Below are positions 63,857-64,000 of a stretch of 64,000 nucleotides of DNA, piece by piece. The stretch's first letter is position 1; each line of letters starts with the position of its first letter. Source of the DNA: Bacteroidota bacterium (GTDB lineage Bacteria > Bacteroidota > Bacteroidia > B-17B0 > Aurantibacillaceae); contig CAUJCR010000002.1 of assembly GCA_963169355.1 (NCBI GenBank), positions 273,357 through 337,356 of the forward strand. The letters are read 5' to 3'. The position numbers and the translations under genes are program-made. Under the pieces are notes generated by a model. That model did no database searches, was not told the DNA's origin, and saw only the letters and a list, made by a program, of their open reading frames with translations.

Positions 63857-64000
63857 TTTAACCCAGATTATGCATTAGCAATTTTATTACGAACTAAAAT
63901 CCCTGCAAAATATGAAGCTTCGCAACTTTTTCTCTTTCACCGTAGCAGTGGCTACGCTTCATTCGTAAAAGTTCATATTTTATTGGGCTTTTAACTCTCA
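63857..64000 (+). repeat. Dispersed repeat, copy 2, with hairpin-rich tail
   Basis: 63857-63900 matches 1777-1820 (37/44). Downstream comes a structured stretch: AAAATATGAA (63907-63916) with TTCATATTTT (63972-63981), AACTTTT (63924-63930) with AAAAGTT (63967-63973), and a perfect CGTAGC-AGTG-GCTACG hairpin (63941-63956). No coding potential is seen. It is probably an extragenic repeat or a small non-autonomous element, cut by the window edge. Confidence 0.6.

Overview
The window is a stretch of an AT-rich chromosome from a member of the Bacteroidota, probably a flavobacterium-like or sphingobacterium-like lineage. The evidence is proteins with type IX secretion (T9SS) type A and type B sorting domains, an OmpA/TPR/PD40 protein resembling PorE, Bacteroidota promoters with a TAnnTTTG -7 box, a GG-leader peptide, DUF3098 and DUF4296 proteins, paired Wzi-like proteins and weak Shine-Dalgarno sequences. 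I cannot name genus or species from the sequence.

Layout. 0-2 kb: two SCO-like proteins (one lacking its copper ligands), a TM2-like protein and tRNA-His. 2-6.5 kb: a glycosyltransferase, a half-length aldehyde dehydrogenase relative, a thioredoxin-like protein with the di-iron Fe-S repair protein Ric/ScdA, and a fasciclin lipoprotein. 6.6-14.4 kb: a probable operon with an uncharacterised 621-residue protein, tryptophanase, tyrosine phenol-lyase, a NorC-like cytochrome c, a NorB-like haem protein with altered ligand positions, proline dehydrogenase and a 58-residue membrane peptide. An FNR-like palindrome precedes it. 14.5-22 kb: uppP, DUF3098, then a surface-polysaccharide operon (gmd, fcl, wzi-like, WecA/MraY-like transferase, wzi-like).

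22-39.3 kb: leuS with an insertion, a sensor kinase, a T9SS repeat protein, hutU, a scar holding an orphan promoter and gene fragments, two paralogous TPR/SpoIIE phosphatases each with the same palindromic repeat in the coding sequence, an extradiol dioxygenase, rluD, another T9SS protein and a PASTA protein. 39.4-47.4 kb: after a junction of two broken genes comes a RiPP cluster of the grasp-with-spasm type. It has an XRE regulator, a GG-leader precursor, a DUF6624 protein, an ATP-grasp maturase, an unknown 68-residue protein, a SPASM-domain protein without a radical-SAM motif, a peptidase-containing ABC exporter and an HlyD-type adaptor.

47.4-64 kb: the PorE-like protein, an oligopeptide permease, a GT2 glycosyltransferase with a flippase-like membrane protein, a large T9SS type B adhesin-like protein, ruvC, an unknown membrane-anchored propeller protein, a DUF4296 lipoprotein, an M20 amidohydrolase, ftsX, and a second copy of a dispersed repeat first seen near 1.8 kb.

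The two parts most worth attention are the RiPP cluster (40.2-47.4 kb) and the amino-acid lyase / NO-reductase-like operon (6.6-14.4 kb). No gene-free stretch exceeds about 300 bases. All calls come from reading motifs by eye, without database searches.
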